Below are positions 11,921-24,820 of a stretch of DNA of 64,000 nucleotides, piece after piece. A program made the position numbers and the translations under genes. Position 1 is the first letter of the stretch, and the number at the start of each line of letters is the position of its first letter. The notes below the pieces were generated by a model, which saw nothing but the letters and a program-made list of their open reading frames with translations, did not search any database and was not told the origin of the DNA. This DNA comes from Dactylonectria macrodidyma. Taxonomy: Eukaryota > Ascomycota > Sordariomycetes > Hypocreales > Nectriaceae. The stretch covers positions 186,001-250,000 of the forward strand of contig JAGMUV010000023.1 of NCBI GenBank assembly GCA_020744425.1. Reading direction: 5' to 3'.

Positions 11921-14900
11921 ATGCAGTCCTCCCCGGGAATGTTGACCAAGGTAAAGTGTCTCGAGCATGAGGCTCCCTACTCCAACTGACCCGTTGCGCA
12001 GTTTGAGTCCAAGTCGTCGAGAGCGAAGGGCATTGCCTTTCACCCCAAGAGGTCAGTTGCCTTGCGCCGCCCACCGCCGCCGTATCAGGAAAACCGCCCG
12101 CAACCTGGAAGCTGACTTGTCCCTTTCAGACCATGGATCCTCGTGTCGCTTCACTCCTCAACTATCCAGCTCTGGGATTACCGAATGGGAACTTTGATTG
12201 ATCGCTTCGAGGAACACGATGGTCCCGTCCGTGGCGTCGATTTCCACAAGACCCAGCCGCTATTCGTTTCTGGCGGCGACGACTACAAAATCAAGGTCTG
12301 GTCCTACCAGACCCGACGGTGTCTTTTCACCCTTAACGGCCATCTTGACTATGTCCGCACTGTCTTCTTCCACCACGAGCTCCCCTGGATTCTGTCCGCC
12401 TCCGACGACCAGACCATTCGGATATGGAACTGGCAGAACCGATCGCTGAGTACGTCACCCTCACCCATATACCCCTTGATTCAAGGCACCAGATGCTGAC
12501 CTACCCAAGTTTGCACCATGACTGGCCACAACCACTACGCCATGTGTGCCCAATTCCACCCTAAGGAAGATCTTGTCGTTTCCGCCTCCCTCGATCAGTC
12601 CGTCCGTGTTTGGGATATTTCTGGACTGCGCAAGAAGCACTCCGCCCCCACCTCGATGTCCTTCGAAGATCAGATGGCGCGCTCCAACCAAAACCAAGCG
12701 GACATGTTCGGAAACACGGATGCGGTAGTCAAGTTTGTGCTTGAGGGCCACGACCGAGGTGTCAACTGGGTCGCTTTCCATCCCACCATGCCCCTTATCG
12801 TCTCTGCTGGCGATGACCGTTTGGTGAAGCTGTGGCGCATGAGCGAGACCAAGGCTTGGGAAGTCGATACCTGCCGAGGGCATTTCCAGAACGCATCGGG
12901 CTGTCTGTTCCATCCTCACCAAGATTTGATCCTCTCTGCCGGCGAAGATAAGACTATCCGGGTTTGGGATCTCAACAAGCGAACTGCCGTCCAGTCTTTC
13001 AAGAGGGAAAACGACCGCTTCTGGGTCATTGCAGCACACCCCGAGATTAATCTCTTCGCTGCTGGCCACGACAATGGCGTCATGGTCTTCAAGCTGGAGC
13101 GAGAGCGCCCTGCTTCGGCTGTTCACCAGAACATGCTCTTCTATGTTACCAAGGAGAAGCACGTCAAGTCCTATGACTTCCAGAGGAACGTTGAGAGCCC
13201 TACGCTTCTTTCGCTCAAGAAGCTCGGCAGCGCCTGGGTTGCTCCCCGCACCCTGTCGTACAACCCTGCGGAGCGATCTGTCCTGGTTACCTCTCCCACC
13301 GACGGTGGCTCGTATGAGCTTGTCAACCTTCCAAAGGATGGATCTGGTGCCATTGAGCCCACCGAGTCGAAGCGGGGTTCTGGAAACTCGGCCATCTTTG
13401 TTGCTCGCAATCGATTTGCCGTCCTCAACACCTCGACCCAGACCATTGACATCAAGGATCTTTCAAACAACACGACCCGCTCCTTCAAGCCCCCGACTGG
13501 CACCACCGACATCTACTTCGGAGGTACTGGTAACCTCCTGATCATCACCCCCACAGCCGTTCATCTCTACGATATTCAGCAGAAGAAGAGCATTGCTGAG
13601 CTCGCTGTCAGTGGCGTCAAGTATGTCGTTTGGTCCAACGATGGCCTTTATGCGGCTCTCCTCAGTAAGCACAATGTGACTATTGTCACAAAGACCCTTG
13701 AGCAAGTTAGCACTCTCCACGAGACGATCCGAATCAAGAGCGCCACTTGGGATGATGCCGGCGTGCTGTTGTACTCGACTCTTAATCACGTCAAGTACAC
13801 CCTTCTGAATGGCGACAACGGTATCGTGCGAACCCTTGACCAGACTGTGTACCTTGTCCGAGTCAAGGGCCGTAATGTGTACTGCCTCGACCGAGCCGCC
13901 AAGCCGCGTATCCTGCAGATTGATCCTACCGAATACCGCTTTAAGCTGGCTCTCGTCAAGCGAAACTATGAGGAGATGCTTAAAATCATCCAAAACTCCA
14001 GCTTGGTCGGCCAGTCCATTATCTCTTACCTGCAGAAGAAGGGTTACCCGGAAATCGCTCTGCAATTCGTCCAGGACCCCACGACTCGATTCGACCTTGC
14101 TATTGAGTGCGGCAACCTTGACGTAGCTGTTGAGATGGCGAAAGAGCTAGACAAGCCCAAGTTCTGGTCCAGATTGAGTGCCGAGGCTCTTGCCCACGGT
14201 AACCATCAGGTGGTTGAGATGTCTTATCAGAAGCTGAAGCAGTTCGATAAGCTGTCCTTCCTGTATCTTGCGACTGGAGACCACTCCAAGCTTGCTCGTA
14301 TGGCCAAGATTGCCGAGCACCGTGGCGATTTCACCTCGCGCTTCCAGAACGCCCTGTTCCTGGGAGAAGTTGAGGATCGAATCCAGATGTTCAAGGAGAT
14401 TGATCTCTGTAAGTTATTGATAAAATCATTGGTACGAACATATGACTGATACTTCGCACAGACCCCCTCGCCTACATGACCGCCAAGTCGAATGGCTTAG
14501 AGGAAGAGTGCCAAGCCATTCTGGAAGCCACTGGCTTGACTGAGGACCAGCTGACCGTCCCTACATTGGGTGCGCCTTTGGCCATCTCCAAGCCCATTGT
14601 GCCTACCTTCAAGGCCAACTGGCCCACCAAGGCGACTTCTCAATCTTTCTTTGAGAAGGCTCTGCTTGGCCAAGTTGAAGGCCTATCCCTGCAGGATGAC
14701 TCTGTTGCCAATGGCACTGGATTCGACGATCCTTTGGAAGATGACTCTGCCGCTAAGCGCAATGGTGCATTGATTGAGGACGACGAAGAAGACGCGGCTG
14801 GTTGGGATATGGGCGATGACGAGGTTCCCGATGTTGAGAGCGATTTCGTCAACGTCGAGAGCGCTGATGCAGGCGGTGCTGGCAGCAGTGAAGCTGACCT

Positions 14901-15880
14901 CTGGGCTCGAAACTCGCCTCTGGCTGTCGATCACATCGCTGGTGGCTCCTTCGAGTCGGCTATGCAGCTGCTTAACCGACAAGTCGGCGCCGTTAACTTC
15001 GCTCCTCTCAAGTCGCGATTCCTTGAGGTATACCAAGCTTCAAGGACATTCCTTCCTGCCTCCCAGGGCCTGCCTCCGTTGTTGAACTATGTTCGCCGCA
15101 CCCTTGATGAGACCGACCCCAGGAAAGTCCTTCCGATCATTCCCAGGGATCTGGAGACCCTTGCGGCCAACGATCTGCAGAAGGGTTATGATTCCATGAA
15201 GGCCAACAAGCTGGATGATGGACTGAACATCTTCAAAGGCATCCTGCATGCTATCCTGATCAACTCGGTGTCAAGCGAGGACGAGGTTGCCGAGGCTAAG
15301 AAGCTCATCGCCTCTGCGGCCGAGTACGCTGTCGCCATGGACATCGAGCTGTCTAGGAGAAAGTTGGGATCACCCGATGTCGTTAACAAGGACCCTGCCA
15401 AGCTCCAGAGGAGTCTTGAGCTGTCGGCCTATTTCACTATCCCCAAGATTGAGGTCCCTCATCGACAATTGGCCCTACTTAGCGCTATGCAACTGGCTAT
15501 GCGCAACAAGAACTACAACTCGGCCCTCAGCTTCGCCAACCGCATTATTTCCAACGGCGGAGCTACCAAGATCGTGGAAAACGTAAGTTGAAGCACCTCG
15601 ATATGAAGAGACGCATGTGTATTGACAGCATCTATAGGCCAAGAAGACCAAGGCGCAGTGTGAGCGCAACCCCAACGACTCTGTAGAGATCGAGTTTGAT
15701 CAATTCGCCGAGTTCGACGTGTGTGCTGCGAGCCACACGCCCATCTACAGCGGAACGGCATTCGAGCAGTGCGCGTTCGACGGGTCCAAGTACCACGCCA
15801 AGTACAAGGGCTCCGTGTGCCGAGTATGCGGCGTTTGCGAGATTGGCAAGCACGGAAGCGGATTGAAGTTGTTCGCCTAG
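11921..15880 (+). CDS. Coatomer subunit alpha (alpha-COP)
   Basis: Six exons (11921-11950, 12002-12051, 12130-12449, 12510-14408, 14462-15582, 15638-15880) give about 1,220 aa, close to yeast Ret1/Cop1 (about 1,200). The first two exons are tiny (30 and 50 nt), but phases match and produce the conserved N-terminus [20 protein letters not shown]. The N-terminal third holds WD40 repeats (for example [44 protein letters not shown]), followed by a second WD-like propeller, an alpha-solenoid, and the C-terminal COPI_C domain ending GSGLKLFA. alpha-COP is part of the B-subcomplex of the COPI coat, binds KKXX cargo through its propeller and drives Golgi-to-ER retrieval. It is expected to be essential. 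An acidic linker lies near residues 940-970. Confidence 0.97.
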
Positions 15881-16252
15881 ACAATTAATGATGAAAGACG
15901 GTGGACTGGAGTTTCGAGTCTTTTGCAAAATGCGATCAGACGCGCGCGAAAGACGTGTTGGCGGTCTGTGGTTTAAAAAGGCTGGACTTGGACGAGGTCG
16001 GTAGAATGATGACTAGGAGTCATGTCATGTCAATTTAGTTTTAGCCTGATTATATGTGACAAGCACTTATAAACGAAGGACCACGGCGTGCATTTTGTTG
16101 TCTTATTTTAGATTTTGTTGCTCCGTCGCCTCACGGATCTATCTGTGATTAGTCGTACAACTGATTGTGATGCTGATCCCATCTATGTAAGCCTGCACCT
16201 CCCTAGCCGTCTCCCATCCCGCTGTAGAAACCAAAAGAACCTGGAAGATCCA
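15881..16252. other. Convergent intergenic region, alpha-COP / rpn12
   Basis: These 372 bases lie between the stop codons of two convergent genes. They are A/T-rich toward the middle and I see no gene in them. Confidence 0.6.
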
Positions 16253-17176
16253 CTACACAATCGTCTCCAACTCGCGGGCGTACCCCAATGTGTTCTCTAT
16301 CACCATTTGGCTCATATCCTTGGCCTGGCTGCCGTCTTCGCCGACATCGCTAGTATCGGGGAAGAAGATTTGGCCGTCGCGGACGATCCAGCCACGATGA
16401 TGGGCGAAAGCAATGACATCGCCCTCGGAGTCAAGGAAGAGGAGAGACTTGGTGGAGCTGATGGGTAGACTGGGGTATGCGCGCTCGCTGCTGCTGGCGA
16501 TCTCGGAACGGATCTGGTTCTTAAGGATCTGAACGAGGTCGTTAGCATAAGTTGGGCTGTATTGGGGATTGAGAAGCTGGAGGTGTGAAGTTAAGAGTGT
16601 TTGGGGGCGTTGACGGCTTTGGGAGTGTATCCATACCTCTGAGAAGACGCTGTACTCGTCACATGGAACCTCGCTGCTCTTCATGGCCTTCCACACCCGG
16701 TCGTAGCTACCCTCCATCAACCACCTCTCAAGACGAATGGGGTAGCCCAGATATCGATCACCCTCAACATCCACATCGCCGCCCTCCCGGTTGGCAAGGC
16801 TCTCGAGCTCGGTGTGGAACTCGGCGTAGCGGCCCTGGGTGAGGAGGAGAAGCAAGCTCAGACCGGTGACCTTGTTGCGTTCGGGCAGGTTGGGGGCGAG
16901 GACATTGGAGGGCAGCTCGTAGAAGGGCTGGAGCTGCTGGACGTAGCGAGTGAAGTCGGGGGGGTTGCGGGCGCGGATGGCGAAGAGGGCACCTTGTTCG
17001 TATGTCTCTCGGGCGAGGGGGAGGATGTGGGCGGGGGTAGCGGAAGCCGGGGTGAGGGCGTTTAGTTTGAGAAGGGCGAGCTTGGCCTTGGAGAGGAGGG
17101 CGTTGGCCTCGGGGTAACTCATGGACGGAGAGTGCTTAAGCTGAGCGAGGATCTGGGCGAGGTTGCGGTCGGCCAT
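16253..17176 (-). CDS. 26S proteasome regulatory subunit Rpn12 (CSN8/PSMD8 family)
   Basis: The proposed model has two exons, 17176-16637 and 16528-16253, giving 271 aa, matching yeast Rpn12 (about 274 aa). The region can also be read as one 307-aa frame, because the 108-nt intron is a multiple of three without stops. Removing it (gtatgg...tgctaac...cag) joins EYSVFSE directly to ILKNQIRSEIASSSERAY, as the family expects, and deletes a non-conserved insert. The fold is an N-terminal helical repeat followed by a winged-helix PCI-like domain near the C-terminus (HHRGWIVRDGQIFFPD). Rpn12 sits in the lid of the 19S particle and helps couple lid to base. Start at the ATG 17176. Confidence 0.93.
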   Translation of the reverse strand: MADRNLAQILAQLKHSPSMSYPEANALLSKAKLALLKLNALTPASATPAHILPLARETYEQGALFAIRARNPPDFTRYVQQLQPFYELPSNVLAPNLPERNKVTGLSLLLLLTQGRYAEFHTELESLANREGGDVDVEGDRYLGYPIRLERWLMEGSYDRVWKAMKSSEVPCDEYSVFSEVWIHSQSRQRPQTLLTSHLQLLNPQYSPTYANDLVQILKNQIRSEIASSSERAYPSLPISSTKSLLFLDSEGDVIAFAHHRGWIVRDGQIFFPDTSDVGEDGSQAKDMSQMVIENTLGYARELETIV

Positions 17177-20014
17177 GGTGGATGTTGATTTGCCGACTCG
17201 GGTTTGTATGGATTGGAGTTGCTGCGTGTGGCAGAGCTCTAGGGTTTCGACTTGGGATTAGAGGGATTGGAGAGGTGGGTGGTGGTGGTTGCTATTGTTG
17301 GGTGGAGTTGGCGGTTGGATATTGGAAGCTTCGCCAGGCTGCGATCAGTGACGCGAGGCCACGGAACCAGGCGTTGAGGTGCTGCATTGGGTGGCAGCGG
17401 GAGGAGAGAAATTCCGATCCGGGCAGATGCTGGATTATGTAATCACACCATGATGAAGATGATGAAGAGATTCCTAGGTAGTCATCCTGTCCTCTCCAAG
17501 CTTCGCTCACAGTTGGAGAATTAGACAATTCTAATTTTTCCCTAAACCAGAGATTTCTGTAAGCATAACTTCATCACAGCTTCATTTTTTGCGGGATTTA
17601 TTCTCGAACCTAAACATAGTAGTGATGCTTTAGGTTGAAAGCATCTCAGCTGTGACATAGCGTGGGATGCAGATCTGTCGTGGGACATCACTCGACAGCT
17701 TGAGCTGACCGAAAACCATTTCAAAGTCTGCACTTAGGCTGGAATCACTTGCTCCAAGTTTCACGCGCGGGGTTGGGCTAAGACTGGAAATCAGCCTTGT
17801 GTAATCTTGGCTGCTGTGAAATTCAACCCGTCCCGTGGGGATGGCTCGTCGGAGTCAGCCTAGTGGCCGGGTCTCGTGGCTCTCGGGGCGCTCTCGCTCA
17901 GCCTTGCGCAGGGCAGAGCTGTCCCAAATAGGGTAGTCTATCTCTAGAGAAATGTAGGTTTGTGACATGAAGGCTTGTTACCTGCAGCAGGTGAGAGATG
18001 AAGAATGACATGGATAAGGAAGATGACCCGATTTTAGAGGAATTTCCTGTCTGCAAGGGCTTGCCGTTGGACTGATTTTGCAAGACGAACTTGTGTGGTT
18101 GGCCTACAGTAGAAGTTTGCCAACATGAGAGAGAGTTGCCAGCATTTAAATTGCAACTTGACAACTGATGAGTGATAGTTTGCGCCGATTAATGGGCATG
18201 ATAGAATAATTCCATATTCAGATGTCAAGTAGTAGGCGATTGGACCAACTGTCAAAAATGATCTTCAGGGTACCCAACTCTCCATGCCAGGGTTGAATGG
18301 CGGAAGGATTGAAAATAGCAGTTGGGGCAGTGGCTGAGTGAATGCATGAGCTAGTCATGGCGGAGTGGCAGGGAAGATTGACGCCCGACCTAAAACGAGA
18401 CCAGATGAGGTGGAAATATCACCAAAGGACGATAATTTGCAATGTGGCCATGTCTATCCAGCTGGAACATTGGAGACCGTAGCATGCCTGGTCATGGTAG
18501 ACACGCTTGTCGCATTGTGAGAAGGCACTTAGACGGAGAAGGTCAGCAACATCACAGAGTAGAACCTGCGTTTGTGTTAGAGCATCTACAGCTAACACGG
18601 CCTTGTTTTTTGTCAAATTTGAAGCGCAAATGCACAATACATCCATCATATGTGATGGGAAAAATACCCTGTTATATTTGGTTGTTGCTTGACTCCCATA
18701 AGCTATTTATCGTGCACAAGACATCGGTCGACGATGGAGTCAATGATGTGCAAAGAGGTAACAACCAAGACACACTGCGCACTATCTATGCCGCTATAGC
18801 AGTGGGCATCTAGGTGATTGCAGGACTTTCTATACTATCGATTGAAGAAAGAAAACGACGCATTTGCATGGGAGAGAATCCACCGAGCTGAGGCCCAGCT
18901 GAAGCGCCCCCAGCGAGTTTGTGAGCCTAGAACGACCCAAGTTTCAGTTGTTCCAGTTACAAGAAGGTCATGGCACAGCACAAATTTGACAGCTGATATC
19001 CGCGACAACCCATGCGATCTCGTGCAAGAGCATATAATAAACTATTCCTGCCTCGTTCCACGCTACTCCAGAGAGTTCAAATGCCATTGTCTCACTCTAA
19101 AGGAGTCTATTTGCCTTGAAGTTGTTGGGTCGCACCTGAGGCTTGTCCATCGTGATAGATTGCATCACACGGCAAGACACTAGCCACCCATATTACCCCG
19201 ATATCTCTCAGTCATCTGCATTGCCACACTGCAGGCTTCCTTTAAAATCCTCTTTAATCTCGAGTCACTTCATCCTAACGTGCTTCCACCAAACTGCTCT
19301 CCCGACATCACCAACAAACGACGACGAGGATCAGAACATCAAACAGGAAAAGCGGGTTTCAGCACTGGCATCAACCCCTGTTCTACGATCCTTCGGTTCG
19401 ACTTCCTCTCCGACAAGCTTGGGCCTCATCCTGCACAGTTTTAACTAACATATGAATTAGGTTGTCCACAAGAAAGCACACGTCTGTGGTCTGTCCCGTG
19501 TCATTTGAACCGGAGTGCAGTTGCCAGGTGTCATCAAAGACAACCAAGGTAGTGCAAGGCAAGTGCAGGTGCATCTTTGACCAGACACAAGCACGCGCAC
19601 AAGAAGCCGCTTGTACGAAGTACCTGTGAGATCGCCTGCCCCGCCAGCCAGCCGTAAGCCACACCCAGGGTCTGTCTGGGACTTTGGGTACCTATCTAAC
19701 TAACAGCAGTTGCGTCCAGCTTCGTATCGGTTCAGTTCCTCCTATCTAATCCGTTGGCGCCTCTCGATTAATTTGCTATTGTATCGATCCCTCGAATATC
19801 TAAGTACTTAAGCATCCGCCCTAATCTGGCCGCTCCTCAGTGTCGCCCTCCTCTTTTCAAACTGTTGTTCTCATTGTCGCATCATCGCGAAATCAATGAC
19901 ACTCAGCCCCTCCACTACCCGTCGACCACCCCTCCTCGATTGAGCTCCACCCCACCACCCACTCGTCTTACAGTACCTACCTACCAGCGACTACTTCAGC
20001 CTTCAGCCGCCGTC
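17177..20014. other. 2.8 kb intergenic region, no convincing gene
   Basis: This stretch lies between rpn12 and the Skt5-like gene, which are divergent. Its open frames are short, lack introns that would join them and show no recognisable domain. It probably holds the promoters of both neighbours. Pyrimidine-rich sequence just upstream of 20015 looks like a leader. Confidence 0.55.
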
Positions 20015-23000
20015 ATGGCGAGCTTTCAGCAGTATGCGCAGCTCGGTAAAAGCGCTGCCGAGAGCTCAGCCGCTGCCAGTAAGTCATTGTGTAAGCAGCC
20101 CCCCGTTATCCCAATCCCAATCCACCCCCCCTCTGGGAGCAGATCTGCAGAAGCGGCCTTGGTGCCCGTGCTGGTGTGCTGGTTGACCGTGCGCGCCGTT
20201 GCGTGTACATGCTTCGTTGCTGGCTTGATTGGCTTTAATCCATCCAACTACTCTGGTTGATACGATAATTACGACGGGATCACAGACCAAGACAAAACCA
20301 TGCGTCACGGTGCGGGACGTGGCCGTGGCACATGGTAGGGTTAGAGCAGACCGAAAGGTCCGAAACAGTTCCAATTCATCAGTGAGCCAACATCAGTACG
20401 ACTTGGACCCGGCGGACTACCACAGCATCCCTGGCTTCAATATCGAGGCGAGGACCCAGCCACAGGGAAACACGCAAGCTCATCTACGAAGTTGCCCCTG
20501 GATTCTAAGAAGAGACCCGTTTAGCAGGGTCTGCAATGGACCAACTCGTACTTGGCACAAGCACAGCCGCGTCTGTTCAAACTTATTCGTGCCGAGTCTG
20601 CAGACCACGAGTGGCTGCCAGGTTCCGGGCTCATGTCAGCCAGCTCGAGCGCTGGGATGCAGAGAATGAGCGGTCCAAAGCGCTAAAACAAGACAACCCA
20701 ACTCATGCACTGCAGACAGGGCAGAGCGTCAGCAGCCCTGGGGGGCCTTAGTGGGAAGCCATAGGCGGGACGGCATCGCTCCGTCGAGACCAGCTTACCA
20801 CTTTTATGATACCAGGCGTCGATATTCTGACACTGCCTCTGGTTCTCGGCATGGCTGGCATGGCGGCTGGCCCGTCCTATTATTATACATACACGTACCG
20901 GTCCCCGGCAGCCCTCCAGGCCTGATCCCATCCTTTCCGACATCCTCTCTGCTACATAACGTAGTACGACTGCGACTCTCCTGGCTGCCGCTCCGCTACA
21001 GCTCCGCTCCCAAATCTCAGCTCGTATCTCGGTGTCAACGTGCCCCGTCTGCCGTCTGCCGTCTGCAACTCTGCATCAGCTTCAATCCGCCCACCCCAGC
21101 AGCAAAAACGGCGCTTAGCATCATCGACAGACAGCCCCTTGCGTGCCCGAAACCCCCCTGGAGCTGGAGCCTGCTTTGGCTGCCTTACCTGTGCGCTGGA
21201 CTGGGCTACCAGTATTACCTACTACTGTAGCCTGCTAGTCCCCGTGGCATTTCCACTGCCGGCGACGTTCTGGATCCCTTCGGTTCCTGGCAGAGCCACT
21301 CTCACTCTGCCTACCAAGCTGTTGGAAGTGCTCTCTCACTGTCGACCCTCTCTCGCTCTCGCTCTCGCGCCCCGTTTTCTGGCCGGTGCTCTCTAGGATC
21401 TTGCTCGCCGTGTCCTCGCTTACCCTCAATGTGAACCTGCTGCTGGCTGCCCGCGATAATCGCCACCAATCATTCAAGAGAGCTCCCAAGCAACCGAGCA
21501 ACCAAGCAAAGCACGTACGCACGCACGAGGCCAAATCAGCTCGCCAGCCCGGCTTGATCCAAGGAGGGGGTGCGCCGCCGCTTCTGCAGCAATACATCGG
21601 CCTCCACGCCGTCAGCTTCATCTCCCGAGAGAAGCAGCCAGGGCCCATTCACTATCCATCTTCCCCATCCCCTTTGCTGACATCTCACGTCCTCCCCGAC
21701 AGACGGCCAGTCCAACGACATGGCTCCCCCACAGCTAGGAGCGACTTTTGTCCCCGGCGGCTTCGATGACTATTATATGCCCGAGGTCGTCGCGCCATCG
21801 CCCCAACGGTATGTTACCCTCTCTCGTTCTCTCGTTCTCTCCTCTATCGTCTCTTGCCCTGTCCGGTCGTCGTCATTGTCTTGCACCGGTGTGCGGCTTG
21901 CTCTCCTCCGAATCCGCGTTCCTCCCACTTGCCCCTCACCCCATTTCCCGCGTTTCCGTGTTCCCCAGATCCCTGGTCCTCTCGTTTCCCTTAACCTGGC
22001 CCAATCCGGTCGCAACGGTGAAAGGTGGGGCGCGCTGACGATTCTTTGTCTTTGGTATCTAGGGTAACCCCTCAGGTCCCTCAAAACATGCAGGAGGACC
22101 TCCAGCGCATGGAGCTCGAAGCTACTTCTGTCGAGCCCCGATCAGACGCCGAGACTCGTCCGCGACACGGCCGTGAGCCTTCCCTTTCGACCTACATCAA
22201 CCCCCGCGGAGCCGACCCGCCCCGGCCTACGGGTGACGCTACCGCCGTTGCGGACGAAGACATAAGAGCATACCAGTCTGTCAACGACGGCCGCTCCGAC
22301 CGCCTCGACACCATGAACTGGGACGCGCCTTCCTTCTCGCCCTTCCCCAAGGTCAAGGGTGATAACATCCCTCCGACTGATGAGGAGAAGGAGGAGATTC
22401 TCTGGAACGCGCGTAAGCACGTCCTTCACTCCCAGAATGTTTCCATGCAAATCACTTGGGCTCGGGACGTCCTTACTTGGGCCGAAATCTCCCAAGATGC
22501 CATCACTCGAGAATGCGTCGACAAACCCCGCCCCGCAACCCCGAGGATAGAGCACGAGCTTCGCCTTGATGCCATCAACATCATCACGTACCTCTCTCAG
22601 CAGGACCACCCCGAGGCCCTGTACATGCGATCCAAATGGCTCGAGTTTGGAAAGTTTGGCAACCGCGTCGACAAGCGTGAGGCCTACAGTGGCTACAAGC
22701 GGGCTGCTGACCTTGGCCACGGCCGATCTGAGTACCGAATGGGCATGCTGTACGAGCAGTCCAATGACATGTCCAAAGCCAAGGAACATTACTACCGTGG
22801 CCTCAGCTTGAAGGACTCGGCCTCTCTATACCGCATGGGAATGATGAGCCTGCTTGGCCAACACGGCGAGACCAAAGATTATCAGACTGGACTTGAGCGT
22901 ATACAGGCCGCAGCAGATAGCTCTGATGAGGATGCCCCCCAGGGTGCCTACGTGTACGGCATGCTCGTCGGTCGCGACCTCCCAGACATCAGCATCCCCG

Positions 23001-24820
23001 AGGGCCTATTGCCAGGAAACCCCCAGACTTCGAAGATGTACATTGAGAAGGCCGCCTACTTGGGCTTCGCCAAGGCTCAGCTCAAGATGGGCCAGGCCTA
23101 TGAGCTTTGCCAATTTGGTTGCGATTTCAACCCTTCCTTTTCATTGCATTACTATGGCCTAGCAGCTAAGCAGGGACTTCCCGAAGCCGCTCTAGGTGTC
23201 AGTCGTTGGTTCCTGTTTGGCTATGAGGGTGTTTTCAAGAAGAATGAAGGGCTGGCCTTTAAGTACGCAAACGAAGCTGCTTTAGCTAAGCTGCCAACCG
23301 GAGAGTTTGCCATGGGCTACTACAACGAAATTGGTATCCATGTGGAGAAGAACGTCAAGGAGGCGCGAAGGTGGTACCAGATCGCTGCCGAGCATGGCAA
23401 CAAGGACGCAATCGGCCGACTCGAGTCTCTTGACGAGGATAAGGCGTTGTCCAAGGCGGATCACGAAACCACGACACTGACCAGGATCAAGTCGCAGCAT
23501 GGATCCAAGCGAGGCGCGAGGCCTGAACGATTCAAGCAAGCTGGCCAGCAGATGCCCACTCTCAGCGAGAATAGCGCCCCAGCATCCCCCTCCTCCGAAT
23601 ACCCTCCCCCAGTCAATACCCAGCCTCCGGTCAACGCTTCCCGCATACCCCCTACTGGCACTCTCGGCCTCCAGCCTACACTTGTCTCCGACCACGTCGA
23701 CTTTCCCGACCCTTCTCGAGCTTCCTTCGTCATCCCAGCTGGAGATCGACCCCCAGCCTTCAATGTCAGGCTTGACTCTAACCAGCCGCCCGTGCGGCCG
23801 CAGTCGGCGGCTCCTTATCCCGAGGACGACCGGCCTCAACCTCTCACCTTCCGGTCCAAGTCCACAGCGCCCTATCCCGAGGATGACATGCGGAACCCCA
23901 GATCCCCACAGCACAACAACGGCCGGTTCGGTCAGGGCCCGGCCGCAGACCGACCTGCTAGTGCTTTTGGAATCAAGCCCCAGACTGGCGGCCCGCGCCC
24001 GATGCCAAACTCCCAGTCCATGGGCAACCTCCAGCCTCCTGGCGGCCGTCCAGGCCCAGGCCCAGGCCCGGACCCACGCGGAAGGAACAACTCGGGCGGT
24101 TGGGATTCCCAAGGCCCGCCTGGGAACTTCCGCCAGGGTCCTCCGGGAGGACAAGGCCCCCCTGGCCAGGGCGGTCCTGGTGGACGTCCTTATCCCGAGG
24201 ACGATGGATATGGGCGGTCGGCCAGTGCGGCTCCATACCCGTCTGGCGGTCCCGGCGGTCCCGGTGGTCCTGGCGGTGGTCAGAGGCTGCAGAAGCCGCC
24301 TCCGGGCGGTCAGTTCCCTCCCGGTCAAAACCCGAACTACGAGCGCTTCTCTCGTGTTCCTGGAGCTGCCGGTCGTCCTGAACGAATAAGCTCTCTGCCC
24401 CAGAATCAACAGAATCAACAGGGACCTCCTCCGCTAAAATCACCACCTCATCAGGGACCACCCGGAGGATACGGTGGCGGCGGTGGCGGACCTGGAGGAC
24501 CTCCCGGAGGGCCAGGAGGACCAGGAGGACCACCCCGAGCACCCAGTGCCGGACCTCGGCCTCCAATGGCCGCCGGTGCCGGAGGTCCTGGGAGAATTGG
24601 CAGTGCGCCACCTGCTCAAGGCCAGAGGCCCGAAAACAAGCCAAGCCCCGGCCCCAGTGTTGCATCCGCCCCGGTGTCGAAGCCCCCACCCGGCAAGGGC
24701 CCAGCCACTTTCGAGGATATGGGTATCCCGCAGGGCAAGCAAGATGGCGACTGTGTAAGTTTCTCCTGATTAGACTATGATGAACGCAACTAACCCGCAC
24801 GTGTGTAGGTTGTCATGTAA
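20015..24820 (+). CDS. Skt5/Chs4-like chitin synthase activator with Sel1 repeats and CAAX box
   Basis: The proposed exons are 20015-20078, 21703-21808, 22063-24754 and 24809-24820, about 957 aa. Exons 3 and 4 are secure. Exon 1 and its 1.6 kb intron are less so: the splice (gccagtaagt...cgacag) is in phase with the ATG at 21720, which is the alternative start. Residues about 240-515 hold around seven Sel1 repeats, for example AYSGYKRAADLGHGRSEYRMG and ARRWYQIAAEHGNKDAIGRL. The remainder is a Pro/Gly/Gln-rich disordered tail with repeated PYPEDD motifs. The last exon is only 12 nt and adds VVM after a terminal Cys, making CVVM, a prenylation box like CVIM of yeast Skt5/Chs4. In yeast this protein activates chitin synthase III and links it to the septin ring. 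Membrane anchoring by prenylation is inferred here. Confidence 0.88.

Noticed and set aside
20229..21769. Several plus-strand open frames inside the proposed long intron
   Set aside because: No motif, no supported start, and pyrimidine-rich composition typical of leader or intron DNA.
23282..24418. 378-aa open frame on the minus strand
   Set aside because: Antisense to the GC-rich Pro/Gly tail of the Skt5-like gene; Arg- and Leu-rich shadow sequence with no domain.
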